Below are positions 8,046-16,744 of a stretch of DNA of 64,000 nucleotides, piece by piece (position 1 is the first letter of the stretch; every line of letters begins with the position of its first letter). Both the position numbers and the translations under genes were made by a program. The notes under the pieces were generated by a model. It saw only the letters and a program-made list of their open reading frames with translations. It had not been told where the DNA came from and ran no database searches. The stretch comes from Lewinellaceae bacterium (GTDB taxonomy: Bacteria; Bacteroidota; Bacteroidia; Chitinophagales; Saprospiraceae), in NCBI GenBank assembly GCA_020636435.1, contig JACJXX010000001.1:3861001-3925000 (forward strand), written 5' to 3'.

Positions 8046-8387
8046 ATGAGTAAGGATACTATTATTGCCAAGGCTTACGATCTGCTGAAGTACAGCACCC
8101 CCTTCATCGCAAAATTTCCCCGAGGGCATAAATTCACCCTCGGCGACCGCCTGCAGAACCTGCTGGCGGAACTGCTGGAAATGATGATCGAAGCGTACTA
8201 CCTGCCGCCGGCTCAAAAAAGGCCCCTCCTGCTCAAAGCCAACATCCACCTGGAAAAAACCCGCTACTTCTTCCGCCTGGGCTACGACCTGGGGCTCTAC
8301 GACTCTCTCCGCTACAAAGATTTCGCCGAGCGGGTCAATGAGATCGGGCGTATGTGCGGCGGTTGGCTTAAGAGCCTTGAAAAATAA
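8046..8387 (+). CDS. avd: DGR accessory variability determinant (Avd) protein
   Basis: 113 residues, a four-helix-bundle protein of the Avd family. The opening DTIIAKAYDLLKYSTPFIAKFPRGHKF, GDRLQNLLAELLE and LRLA-like ANIHLEKTRYFFRLGYDLGL are characteristic. Avd forms a basic pentamer that binds the reverse transcriptase and template RNA. The ATG at 8046 is chosen by family alignment; an upstream TTG at 8016 would lengthen it inside the RT gene. Unusually the gene is on the strand opposite RT and target, with back-to-back starts (CATATG), so it needs its own promoter inside or across the RT gene. Confidence 0.88.
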   Translation: MSKDTIIAKAYDLLKYSTPFIAKFPRGHKFTLGDRLQNLLAELLEMMIEAYYLPPAQKRPLLLKANIHLEKTRYFFRLGYDLGLYDSLRYKDFAERVNEIGRMCGGWLKSLEK

Positions 8388-8412
8388 AAAATTTCGACGG
8401 CGCTTCGCGCCT
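8386..8412 (-). terminator. Hairpin after the target gene
   Basis: GGCGC (8400-8404) pairs with GCGCC (8408-8412) around a three-base loop. On the minus strand the hairpin is followed within eight bases by a T-rich run, so it could terminate the target transcript. A GC-rich hairpin just past the VR is also a known aid to DGR retrohoming; both readings are possible. Confidence 0.4.
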
Positions 8413-8454
8413 TAAAAGAAAAAAAAAGGGTAAAAGTGAAAAAGGGTCCAAGAG

Positions 8455-11400
8455 CTACGGGCGCCGGGCAACCCGGAAACCTAGGTTGAGAAGCTGAAGG
8501 AAAGGATTGCTCCTGAAGCGGCAGACGGAACGGCATTCTAAGGCAACGCCGTTCCAGGACCCGCCACGAACCACCCGCAGCCCACCTTCGCTCCTTTCTG
8601 CCCCACGCGGATTGATTTCAACGCCATTCTCCTTACACCGCTGAAAATAGGAATCCGTCTGGTCATTAAAATTGCCGGCGAACCAATCCCAGCACCACTC
8701 ATAAACGTTGCCGCTCATATCAAACAGGCCAAAGGGGTTTCCGGGCTTCTCATCCTTACCCTTATAGAATTTCACCGGGCTGGTTTTCCCGCGGAACCCC
8801 TCCTCTCCTTCCCTTGTTTCAGAGAGCCAGCCTTCTCTGTTCTCTTTTACCCAGTCATTATTGCCGCCGGGCCTGGCGTCAAAGTTCATTTCATCCACGC
8901 TGGCCCTATCTTTGCCGTTGCCGAACCGCCATTTACGGATTTCGGTTTTTCCCAATAGCGCCTTTTCAATCCTGGCGCCGGCGGCAAATTCCCATTCCGC
9001 TTCGGTGGGCAGGCGGTATCCGTCGGCATCCCAGTCGGTAATAGCGTTCCAATTCATTTTGTTATGCCAGCTATTCGGGGCGCCCGGAAAGGCCTCCAGC
9101 GCATAAACCGGCCTGAGTCCTTCCTGCCGGCTCAGCCAGTTGCAGTAAGCGACGGCTTCGTACCAGCTCACATTGATCACCGGTTTGTTGCCCCGTCCGA
9201 AACCGGAATCCCCCGGGATCTGCCCCGGCCCGCCAGCCAGGCAATACAGGCCGTACTGCCAGAAAGTTACCGGGGTTTCGCCCAACTGAAAAGGATCAAC
9301 CGTTACCCTATGCGCCGGGCCTTCATTTTTAAAAATCCTTTCATTGCCTTCAGCCCCCATTTCAAAGGTTCCGCCAGGTATGGGCTTCACGTTCGGGAAA
9401 AAGCGCTCCTGCATCCTGCGGTACAGCTTTTCGTCCTGGCGCAGCAATTCTTTCACTTCCTCAAACAGGTTCTCGGCCGGAAAATCCGTGGGGCTGATGC
9501 GCTGCTTCAGTTCCAGCCAGTGCCCCTGCGTCGGTTGGGGAATATTCAGGATCAACAGAACAGCTTCCTTCAGCTTGTCCCTGGCTTTGAGAAAGGCCAG
9601 GGGGTAGGGCAGTTCCACGGCCTTTTCCAATACCTGGCCGGGGTGCAGGTCCCGCTGGTTAGCGATTTTCAGGTTGTCCACCGCTGCTTCGAATTCCAGG
9701 TTTTCGATATTCCCTTCAGCCGTTTTGAACGCCAACTTGAAGTTTTTCTCATGCTGGGCTTCATAAGATTTCAGGTCATCCCTGATCTTTTGTTCGTGCC
9801 CGGCCGGGATAGCCGCCATGGCATAAAGGCCTTCCAGGATCGTCCTGGCATCCTGTTCGGAAAACAACACCTCTGCCTGTTCCTGGATGGCCCCTTTTTT
9901 GGATTCGTACAGCCGCCGGGCTTTTTGGCCGGGTTGCTCCGATAGCTGGTATTTCCGCCGGATATCGGGCGCCAGGGTGTCGTGCGCCAGGCGGGTGGAC
10001 CAGCCGTCCTTGTCGGCAGCGGAGAGCAGGTAAACGCTTTTTAGTTTTTTCAAAATGGCCTCCGGCCCCGGATCATCCAGGTGCCTGTAGTCCTCAGCAA
10101 ATTTTTCATTCCCAATACTGCCGGCCGTTTCTTCGATGCTGATAAACTGATAGAGTATGTCCAGGATCAGGCCGCTCTCAACGGCTTTTTCCCATTTTTC
10201 ATCTTTCCGCCTGCCCTTCTTATCCTCTACCCATTGGATGGCCTCCAGTTGATCGTCGATAAAGGCGGAAAGGTCGGTTTTGCGGTTTTGCTCATAAAGG
10301 CTTTCCGTCAGTTCCTTATCGTGATTATTCCTGGCATCAGCTTCGGCCTCAGCGGCGTCCCACAGCGCCTTCAGCTGGATCTGCAGCAACACGCCATAAG
10401 GCTTAAACTGGTCTCCGGTGAAATCTTTGGCGATGCGCGCGGGCAGGCCTTCTTCCTTCTCCGGAAGGCTGAGCCGGAAGCGGTTCTTCAGGCCAGGATG
10501 AGTTACCGGCTCCCGGATGGCGTCTACGATATTCTCCTTCCCGAGGGGATTCAAATAAAACTCCTCAAAGTTCCAGAGCCTATGACCGGGCAGGAACTCC
10601 TTCGTAACCTTTGACAGGAACTCGCTGCGGAAGGAAAGCAGCAGGTGGTAATTCGTCTTTTCGTCCCAGATCTTTTTGAGTAATTTGCCCAGTTCCCGGA
10701 TCTCGGAATACCCATCAGGAGCATGCAGCGGGTCATTGTACATTTCCTCCACCTGGTCGAGGACGATGAGCACTCTTTTTTCCGAATCCATTTCCGGATC
10801 CAGCAAGGTTTTCAGTTGTTCCGCCAGCCCACCCTTGGCTTTGCTGCGGCGAATCGGGGGCAGGACCTGCCAGAGGCCGATGTCTTTCATCCGAGGAAAA
10901 AGGCCGGCATGCAGCAACGAAGACTTCCCGGAACCGGAATAGCCGTGCAGCAAAACCAGGCGGTGCTGCCGGATGAGGTGGTGGAGCGTGCGAATCTCCT
11001 TTTTCCGCCCGGCGTACAACAAGGCTTCCTGCTCGGAAAAGAAAATGGGGCCGGGGAAAGGGGCGGGCACCTTGAATTCCCCCTTGTCATCTTTCTCCCA
11101 CAATTTGCCCAGGTAGGCATCCTGGTCCAAAGGCAGGGCCGCCAGGTAGTCCAGTTCCGGCGCCTTGTGGTGGCTTTGCGCATCCCGCCCGGTGAAGATC
11201 TTCAGGCTTTTGATCAGTTGGCCCAGGCCTTCCGCGTGGGCATTCTTTTTAAGAACAAACCCCTGCCCGTTGAACACCCGGGCAGCCTCGGGAAATTCCT
11301 CCGGCAACAACTGCTCCACCTTGCCCGCCTGCTCCCGGTCGATGAAAACCGGTATGATGTCAATGTGCTCCGCCATGGCCTGCCGGATCTCGAAGAGCAC

Positions 11401-11673
11401 CCAGTCCACTTCCGGATCAGCCTTCCGCGCCCGCGCCCGGATCTGATCTTCCCAGTCCGGCCCGATCAGGGAGAGCATAACTTCGGCCTTTCGAAGTTCC
11501 TCTTTAACCTTGGGTTGCCAGTCCTCCGTCAGTTGGATATTTCTTTCATCCAGAAAGACAGTGACGCCCTGCCCGAGCTGTTCTTCCAGGGCTTTTTTGA
11601 ATTCGCGGGCTTGGTCGCGGGTGTCTCCCCTGCGGTAGTTGATGAAAATGGAAATGGGGCGTTGGCCGGGCAT
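8455..11673 (-). CDS. TIR-STAND NTPase-FGE protein, DGR target
   Basis: 1072 residues. Residues about 6-150 form a TIR domain (IFINYRRGD at 10-18; Glu95 in WVLFEIRQA is the likely NADase Glu). P-loop GYSGSGKSS (244-252) and Walker B VLIVLDQVEE (301-310) mark a STAND/AAA-type NTPase with a helical C-terminal half. Residues 761-1072 are an FGE-sulfatase/SUMF1 domain of C-type-lectin fold (GGTFEMG, YRLPTEAEWEFA, GNVYEWCWDW, VRGGSW). The DGR variable repeat covers residues 1033-1071. The layout suggests that a ligand is sensed by the diversified FGE end, the NTPase then oligomerises, and the TIR domain depletes NAD; this is inferred from known TIR-STAND defence proteins. No signal peptide, so it is cytoplasmic. 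It is divergent from the restriction operon. Confidence 0.92.
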   Translation of the reverse strand: MPGQRPISIFINYRRGDTRDQAREFKKALEEQLGQGVTVFLDERNIQLTEDWQPKVKEELRKAEVMLSLIGPDWEDQIRARARKADPEVDWVLFEIRQAMAEHIDIIPVFIDREQAGKVEQLLPEEFPEAARVFNGQGFVLKKNAHAEGLGQLIKSLKIFTGRDAQSHHKAPELDYLAALPLDQDAYLGKLWEKDDKGEFKVPAPFPGPIFFSEQEALLYAGRKKEIRTLHHLIRQHRLVLLHGYSGSGKSSLLHAGLFPRMKDIGLWQVLPPIRRSKAKGGLAEQLKTLLDPEMDSEKRVLIVLDQVEEMYNDPLHAPDGYSEIRELGKLLKKIWDEKTNYHLLLSFRSEFLSKVTKEFLPGHRLWNFEEFYLNPLGKENIVDAIREPVTHPGLKNRFRLSLPEKEEGLPARIAKDFTGDQFKPYGVLLQIQLKALWDAAEAEADARNNHDKELTESLYEQNRKTDLSAFIDDQLEAIQWVEDKKGRRKDEKWEKAVESGLILDILYQFISIEETAGSIGNEKFAEDYRHLDDPGPEAILKKLKSVYLLSAADKDGWSTRLAHDTLAPDIRRKYQLSEQPGQKARRLYESKKGAIQEQAEVLFSEQDARTILEGLYAMAAIPAGHEQKIRDDLKSYEAQHEKNFKLAFKTAEGNIENLEFEAAVDNLKIANQRDLHPGQVLEKAVELPYPLAFLKARDKLKEAVLLILNIPQPTQGHWLELKQRISPTDFPAENLFEEVKELLRQDEKLYRRMQERFFPNVKPIPGGTFEMGAEGNERIFKNEGPAHRVTVDPFQLGETPVTFWQYGLYCLAGGPGQIPGDSGFGRGNKPVINVSWYEAVAYCNWLSRQEGLRPVYALEAFPGAPNSWHNKMNWNAITDWDADGYRLPTEAEWEFAAGARIEKALLGKTEIRKWRFGNGKDRASVDEMNFDARPGGNNDWVKENREGWLSETREGEEGFRGKTSPVKFYKGKDEKPGNPFGLFDMSGNVYEWCWDWFAGNFNDQTDSYFQRCKENGVEINPRGAERSEGGLRVVRGGSWNGVALECRSVCRFRSNPFLQLLNLGFRVARRP
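8463..8577 (-). repeat. DGR variable repeat (VR)
   Basis: The 3' end of the target gene, ending eight bases before its stop codon block. It matches the TR at 6859-6973 except at 16 positions, each an A in the TR. Changed codons turn TR-encoded Asn, Ile and Tyr into Val, Leu, Cys, Phe and Ser, so the present VR surface is strongly hydrophobic. Confidence 0.95.
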
Positions 11674-12065
11674 AGGTCAGGGTGGTTGGTTTGCCTGGGG
11701 AAGGTAGGGAAAATTCCATATTCCCGGTAAGGCAGATTATTTATTATCAAAATTGGTACACTCTAAGAGTATGTTCAAAATCGTTTTATAGCTTCCTGAT
11801 TTTTATTTTTGGCTATCATTCAGAAGTGACTGTCTCTTTCCTGATATGATGCGCCTACCTTTTCCTAACTCAATCTTTACTTCAATGGAGATGCCTTTTG
11901 AATAAGGCTAATATACAATTTTGCCCTCGTCTATCATTGTGCCTAATGGCAACTTTTCCGCCCTTTCTTCGTAAAACCTTTACAGCAAAAGCCCGAAATG
12001 GAAATGGCAGCGCTCTGCTTTCTCTACGAACTCAAATCAATTAACTACATAAAACACGAGTAATT
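11674..12065. other. Intergenic region between DGR target and restriction operon
   Basis: No gene seen. It must hold the promoter of the TIR-STAND gene (minus) and of the rightward operon. TATTTTTG at 11804-11811 (plus strand) matches the TAnnTTTG -7 element but lacks a convincing -33 box and is 254 bases from the next start. Confidence 0.4.
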
Positions 12066-12518
12066 ATGAAACTGATCATCGGCATGGCCAAATCCAATCT
12101 GAGCTTGAAAGACTGTCAATCCAGAAAGCTAGAATTAGACTTCCTTCGCCTCGCATATACGGTGCAACGCGTGGAGGTAGTAAAAAAAGGCTACCTGATG
12201 GTGACAACAGAAAAAATTAAGAAACGTACAGAAAAGTGGAAAGAAAAATATCAACTAGATGGAGAGGTGGAAGTGCTGGTGGCGAAACTGGATGAGGAAA
12301 TGCTGCAATCTCTCGAGGCCGAGAAGGAGATGAATGTAAAAGGTATGCTCGTGGGAACCGCCGGCAAAAAGAGCGAGGGGCAGTCCGTAGCCAAATTGGG
12401 AAAACGGCTGTTGGAGAAAGCACTGCAACAGTATATTGAAGAGAATGAACAAACAGTAGCCTGGGAGGGAGAACCTCCTCTGAGCATACAGTGGGACTAC
12501 TGTGGTAAAGTTACTTAA
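12066..12518 (+). CDS. Hypothetical protein upstream of hsdM
   Basis: A 150-residue soluble, Lys/Glu-rich protein (MKLIIGMAKSNLSLKDCQ). Secondary structure looks like two short beta strands followed by helices, with a long charged helix about residues 50-105. The start is preceded by an A/T-rich leader without Shine-Dalgarno, normal for the phylum. It lies 124 bases before hsdM on the same strand and may be the first gene of the restriction operon. I recognise no family; a control or accessory role is only a guess from position. Confidence 0.55.
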   Translation: MKLIIGMAKSNLSLKDCQSRKLELDFLRLAYTVQRVEVVKKGYLMVTTEKIKKRTEKWKEKYQLDGEVEVLVAKLDEEMLQSLEAEKEMNVKGMLVGTAGKKSEGQSVAKLGKRLLEKALQQYIEENEQTVAWEGEPPLSIQWDYCGKVT

Positions 12519-12642
12519 AAAGAACCCATCGCCCTTTCCCGGAATACCTGTTTTTTCCCTATTATTGCTCACGCCTTAAGAAAGACAACTTCCTCACTTG
12601 GGAAACGAGACTTGCCAAGTCTAAACCGCAAAAAACAACCAC

Positions 12643-15408
12643 ATGCCCATCAAAAAATCCGAGCTCTACAGCTCCCTCTGGAAAAGCTGCGACGAACTGC
12701 GCGGCAGCATGGACGCCAGCCAGTACAAAGACTACGTCCTGGTGCTGCTCTTCATGAAGTACGTCTCCGATAAAGGCGACCGGCTGGTGGACATCCCCGA
12801 GGGTGGCAGCTTTAAAGACATGGCCAAGCTGAAGGGGCAGCCGGATATTGGCGACAAGATCAACAAGATCATCGGCGAGCTGGCCAAGGCCAATGAGCTG
12901 ACGGGCATCATTACGGTGGCGGATTTCAACGACGACGAAAAGCTGGGCAAGGGTAAAGACAAGGTGGACCGGCTGAGCAACCTGATCGAGATCTTCGAGC
13001 ACGAGGCGCTCGACTTCAGCGGCAACCGGGCGGAGAACGACGACATCCTGGGCGACGCCTACGAATACCTCATGCGCCACTTCGCCACCGAGAGCGGAAA
13101 GAGCAAAGGGCAGTTTTACACCCCGGCGGAGGTGTCCCGCATCCTGGCCAAGGTGATCGGGATCGAGCGTTCGAAGAGCCAGTCGGAGACCATCTGCGAC
13201 CCGACCTGCGGCTCGGGCTCGCTGCTGCTCAAGGCAGCGGATGAAGCGCCCCACGGCATCTCCATCTACGGGCAGGAGAACGACAACGCCACCCGCGCCC
13301 TGGCGGTGATGAACATGTGGCTGCACGGCAGCCCCTCCGCCGAGATCGTGCAGGGCAATACCCTGGCCAACCCGCTCTTCCTGGACGAAAGGACGGGCCA
13401 GCTGAAGACGTTTGACTACGCGGTGGCCAACCCGCCGTTCAGCTATAAGTCGTGGAGCAATGGGGTGGATACGGAGAACGACCCATTCAAGCGCTTCGAA
13501 GGCTTTGGCGTTCCGCCCGCCAAAAACGGGGACTATGCCTTTCTCCTCCATCTGGTCAAATCGCTGAAAAGCACCGGCAAGGCGGCCATCATTATGCCGC
13601 TGGGCGTTTTGTTCCGGGGCAATGCGGAGGCCGAGATCCGCAAAAACCTCCTCCGGCGGGGATACATCAAAGGCATCATCGGGCTGCCGCCCAACCTGTT
13701 TTACGGGACAGGCATCGCTGCCTGCATCATCATCATCGACAAGGAAAACGCCGCCGGGCGCAAAGGGGTGTTCCTGATCGACGCCAGCCGGGGCTACATG
13801 AAGGACGGCAACAAAAACCGCCTGCGCGCGCAGGACATCCACAAGATCGTGGACGTCTTCAAAAAACAGATGGAATGGCCCAAATACAGCCGTTTGGTGC
13901 CGCTGGCGGAGATCGCCGACCCCAAAAACGACTACAACCTCAACATCCCCCGCTATATCGACAGCCAGGAGGAGGAAGACATTCAGGACATCGGCGCCCA
14001 CCTGCAGGGCGGCATTCCGGATCGGGACGTGGCTGCGCTCAACGCCTATTGGAAGGTGTATCCCAGCCTGCAGTCAGACTTGTTCCGGCCCAACGAACGG
14101 GCAGGCTACTGGGACCTGAAGGTGAAAAAAGACGACATCCGGCACTGTATCTTCGAGCACCCCGATTTCATTGCCTTCACCCGGGAAATGGAAACGGTAT
14201 TCGAACACTGGAAAACCGGGAACGCCGCTTTCCTGAAAAGCCTGGAAGCGGAATGCCACCCCAAGGCCGTCATCCACCGCATCTCCGAGGAGCTGCTGCA
14301 AGCCTACCACGGCAAGGCCCTGGTCGATAAATACAACGTGTACCAGCACCTGATGGACTACTGGGCGGAAACCATGCAGGACGACCTGTACGAACTGTCG
14401 GCCGACGGCTGGGCGGCGGGCAAGGTGGTGAAGCGCCTGGTCAAAAAAAGCAAAAAGGGCGGCAAGGAGGTGGAGAAGGAAGTATCCGGCATCGAAGGGC
14501 TGGAAGGGCAGCTGCTGCCCCCGGAACTCCTTATCCAGGAGTACTTCGCCGAAGAGCAGGAGGCCATCCGCCGGCTGGAGAGCGAACTGGAAGCGGCAGT
14601 GGCCGAACAGGAAGAGTTGCTGGAAGAACACGGGGGCGAAGAGGGCGCCCTGCAGGACGTTTCCGGCAAGAAGGAGGCCGATCAGGCGCAGGATGACTAC
14701 ACCATTCAGGCCTGGAAGGCCAATATGCCGGGTACCTATAAATCCTTCGAGGCGCTGCACGAAAAATACCGGAAGGGCGAAGAAGCCCTGGCCAAAGCCC
14801 ACAACCACCCTTACCTGGACAACCTGAAAAACAGCCGGGGGAGCCTTACCCTAAAAGCCCTGAAGGACCGCCTGGATGCCGGCCCGCCGGAGGAGGAGCG
14901 GCAGGTGCTGGAAGACTACCTGGACACCGCCAAAGCGGTGAGCGCCAGTAAAAGGACCATCAGTGCCCAACTCAAGGAGGCCTTTGGCAAGCTGCAACAG
15001 CTGATCGCTGAAAAACCGGAAGCCGACCTCCTGCTGGAACTATCCGTCGTCCTCCGCTACCTGGAGCTGCTCGGCCAGGAATCGCAATGCAAATCGGACA
15101 TCAAAGCAGCGGAGGCGGAGCTGGAGGCCAAAGTCATTCAGCAGTACCCCCGGCTCCGCATCGAGGAGATCAAAACCCTGGCGGTGGACAAAAAGTGGAT
15201 GGCCGGCCTGCACGCCCGCATCCAAACCGAAATGGACGGCGTCAGCCACCGCCTGGCCGAGCGCATCCGCGAGCTGGCGGAACGCTACGAGGCGCCATTG
15301 CCCCGGCTGGCAGAGGAGGTGGGCCGCCTGGAGAAAAAGGTGCAGGGCCACCTGGAACAAATGGGGTACCGGCCCGTAAAACAAAATATATTTGAGGGTA
15401 CTCCATAA
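12643..15408 (+). CDS. hsdM: Type I restriction-modification methyltransferase subunit HsdM with long coiled-coil extension
   Basis: 921 residues, well above the usual 500 or so. Residues 1-130 form the N-terminal helical bundle (SSLWKSCDELRGSMDASQYKDYVL). The N6-adenine methyltransferase core has DPTCGSGSLLL (186-196, SAM binding) and NPPF (264-267, catalytic). From about residue 480 a charged helical region with several heptad-like stretches runs to the end; it probably packs on HsdS or extends the complex. HsdM methylates the adenine of the recognition site and is required for restriction. It is the first clear gene of the operon. Confidence 0.93.
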   Translation: MPIKKSELYSSLWKSCDELRGSMDASQYKDYVLVLLFMKYVSDKGDRLVDIPEGGSFKDMAKLKGQPDIGDKINKIIGELAKANELTGIITVADFNDDEKLGKGKDKVDRLSNLIEIFEHEALDFSGNRAENDDILGDAYEYLMRHFATESGKSKGQFYTPAEVSRILAKVIGIERSKSQSETICDPTCGSGSLLLKAADEAPHGISIYGQENDNATRALAVMNMWLHGSPSAEIVQGNTLANPLFLDERTGQLKTFDYAVANPPFSYKSWSNGVDTENDPFKRFEGFGVPPAKNGDYAFLLHLVKSLKSTGKAAIIMPLGVLFRGNAEAEIRKNLLRRGYIKGIIGLPPNLFYGTGIAACIIIIDKENAAGRKGVFLIDASRGYMKDGNKNRLRAQDIHKIVDVFKKQMEWPKYSRLVPLAEIADPKNDYNLNIPRYIDSQEEEDIQDIGAHLQGGIPDRDVAALNAYWKVYPSLQSDLFRPNERAGYWDLKVKKDDIRHCIFEHPDFIAFTREMETVFEHWKTGNAAFLKSLEAECHPKAVIHRISEELLQAYHGKALVDKYNVYQHLMDYWAETMQDDLYELSADGWAAGKVVKRLVKKSKKGGKEVEKEVSGIEGLEGQLLPPELLIQEYFAEEQEAIRRLESELEAAVAEQEELLEEHGGEEGALQDVSGKKEADQAQDDYTIQAWKANMPGTYKSFEALHEKYRKGEEALAKAHNHPYLDNLKNSRGSLTLKALKDRLDAGPPEEERQVLEDYLDTAKAVSASKRTISAQLKEAFGKLQQLIAEKPEADLLLELSVVLRYLELLGQESQCKSDIKAAEAELEAKVIQQYPRLRIEEIKTLAVDKKWMAGLHARIQTEMDGVSHRLAERIRELAERYEAPLPRLAEEVGRLEKKVQGHLEQMGYRPVKQNIFEGTP

Positions 15409-15504
15409 CCCTCCGGAAAGCATGAGCGGCATTCGCCTGACCCGAACCAGGCAAGCTGGCGAAATAACAATGACTATATGAATAAAATTAACATTCAAAA
15501 ACAA

Positions 15505-15562
15505 GGCATGGGGGCCGGGATTCATTCCTTCATTCCCTCACTCACTCATTCATTCCTTTTAA
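15505..15562. repeat. Short TCATT/TCACT tandem repeat between hsdM and hsdS
   Basis: A run of imperfect 4-5-base units (cattc, cact) in the 166-base gap. The same kind of repeat occurs near 38190, 38435 and 62480. It has no coding value and may be prone to slippage. Confidence 0.6.
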
Positions 15563-15574
15563 ATCTTACAGAAC

Positions 15575-16744
15575 ATGGCAGCAGATCGTATTCCCGAAGG
15601 GTTTCAGCAGACGGAGGTGGGGGTGATTCCGGGGGATTGGAAATATTCAGAATTAGAAAGAATTTGCCAGAAAATAAATGTTGGTTTTGTTGGCACTTGT
15701 GAACCTTTTTTTACTACCCCGAATGATGGTATTTTACTAATCCGCACTGGCAATCTTCAGGGAAGTTCAATTATACTAAAAGACACGAGATATGTAACAA
15801 AAGACTTTCACGATAAAAACCGAAAATCACAAGTCTTCCCTGGCGATATTTTGGTAGCAAGGCATGGGAGTTCAGGTCATGCAGTAATGGTTCCAAAAAG
15901 GATAACCGAAGCTAACACCTTGAACATAGTCATTATTAAGGTTGATGAGGAAAAAGCTCTAAAGGAATATATCGAAAAGGCAATAAATTCTTCAGCTGTC
16001 AGAAAGCAGGTTAAAGAAGCTATAGTTGGATCTACGCAAGGAGTAATTAACACAAAATCGATCTCCGATTTGAAAATCCCACTCCCCCCCACCCTCGCCG
16101 AGCAAACCGCCATCGCCGCCGCCCTGAGCGATATGGACGCCCTGACCGGGAGCCTGGAGCGGCTGATCGGCAAGAAGCGGGCGGTGAAGCAAGGGGCGAT
16201 GCAGGAGTTGCTGCGGCCAAAGGAGCCTTGGGTAGAAAAACCTTTGAAGATGCTAACAAACTATATTGCATCTGGAAAATCTGATACTAATCCGACAAAA
16301 GGAACTTACCCTATTTATGGGTCAACAGGCATCATTGGCAGTAGTCTTGATTATGATTACAGTGGAAGAAAAATTTTAATAGCTCGGGTAGGTGCTAATG
16401 CAGGAAAGGTGAATAAGGTTGATGGCAACTATTGCGTATCCGACAATACCCTGATTGTTGACATAACCGATAATGTGGATCTGGATTTCATTTACCACTA
16501 TCTCATCAACCTGGACTTGAACAAGATAATTTTTGGATCTGGCCAGCCACTAATTACAGGGGGGCAACTCAAGGAATTATTGATCTTCTTACCACCTAAT
16601 AAAACTGAGCAAACTGCCATCGCCCGCGCCCTTTCCGACATGGATGCGGAGATCGAACAGTTGGAGGCGCAGCTGACGAAGTACCGGCGGGTGAAGGAGG
16701 GGATGATGCAGGAGTTGTTGACGGGGAAAAAGAGGTTGGTATGA
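15575..16744 (+). CDS. hsdS: Type I restriction-modification specificity subunit HsdS
   Basis: 389 residues with the classic two-half design. Each target-recognition domain (about 15-170 and 225-335) is followed by a conserved helix that opens with LAEQTAIAAALSDMDAL or KTEQTAIARALSDMDAE and ends with MQELL. The two halves read two parts of a bipartite DNA site. The recognition domains are visibly more AT-rich than hsdM and hsdR, as usual for exchanged specificity modules. The stop overlaps the next start (ATGA at 16741). Confidence 0.93.
   Translation: MAADRIPEGFQQTEVGVIPGDWKYSELERICQKINVGFVGTCEPFFTTPNDGILLIRTGNLQGSSIILKDTRYVTKDFHDKNRKSQVFPGDILVARHGSSGHAVMVPKRITEANTLNIVIIKVDEEKALKEYIEKAINSSAVRKQVKEAIVGSTQGVINTKSISDLKIPLPPTLAEQTAIAAALSDMDALTGSLERLIGKKRAVKQGAMQELLRPKEPWVEKPLKMLTNYIASGKSDTNPTKGTYPIYGSTGIIGSSLDYDYSGRKILIARVGANAGKVNKVDGNYCVSDNTLIVDITDNVDLDFIYHYLINLDLNKIIFGSGQPLITGGQLKELLIFLPPNKTEQTAIARALSDMDAEIEQLEAQLTKYRRVKEGMMQELLTGKKRLV

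Larger units (their letters stand above)
6604..11673 (-). other. Diversity-generating retroelement cassette
   Basis: The cassette has every DGR part: a DGR-type reverse transcriptase (6885-8045, minus), an Avd protein (8046-8387, plus), a template repeat (6859-6973), a variable repeat at the 3' end of a C-type-lectin-fold/FGE target (8463-8577 in 8455-11673, minus), and a second VR-like remnant (6604-6673). TR, RT and target share a strand; avd does not. The known mechanism is that TR RNA is copied by RT with Avd, adenines are copied wrongly, and the mutated cDNA replaces the VR. The 16 observed TR/VR substitutions are all at TR adenines, which shows that this element has been active. Confidence 0.95.

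Noticed and set aside
13452..14330. Long frame inside hsdM on the same strand
   Set aside because: Arg/His/Gly/Pro-rich shift of the hsdM frame with no recognisable domain; hsdM motifs occupy the other frame.
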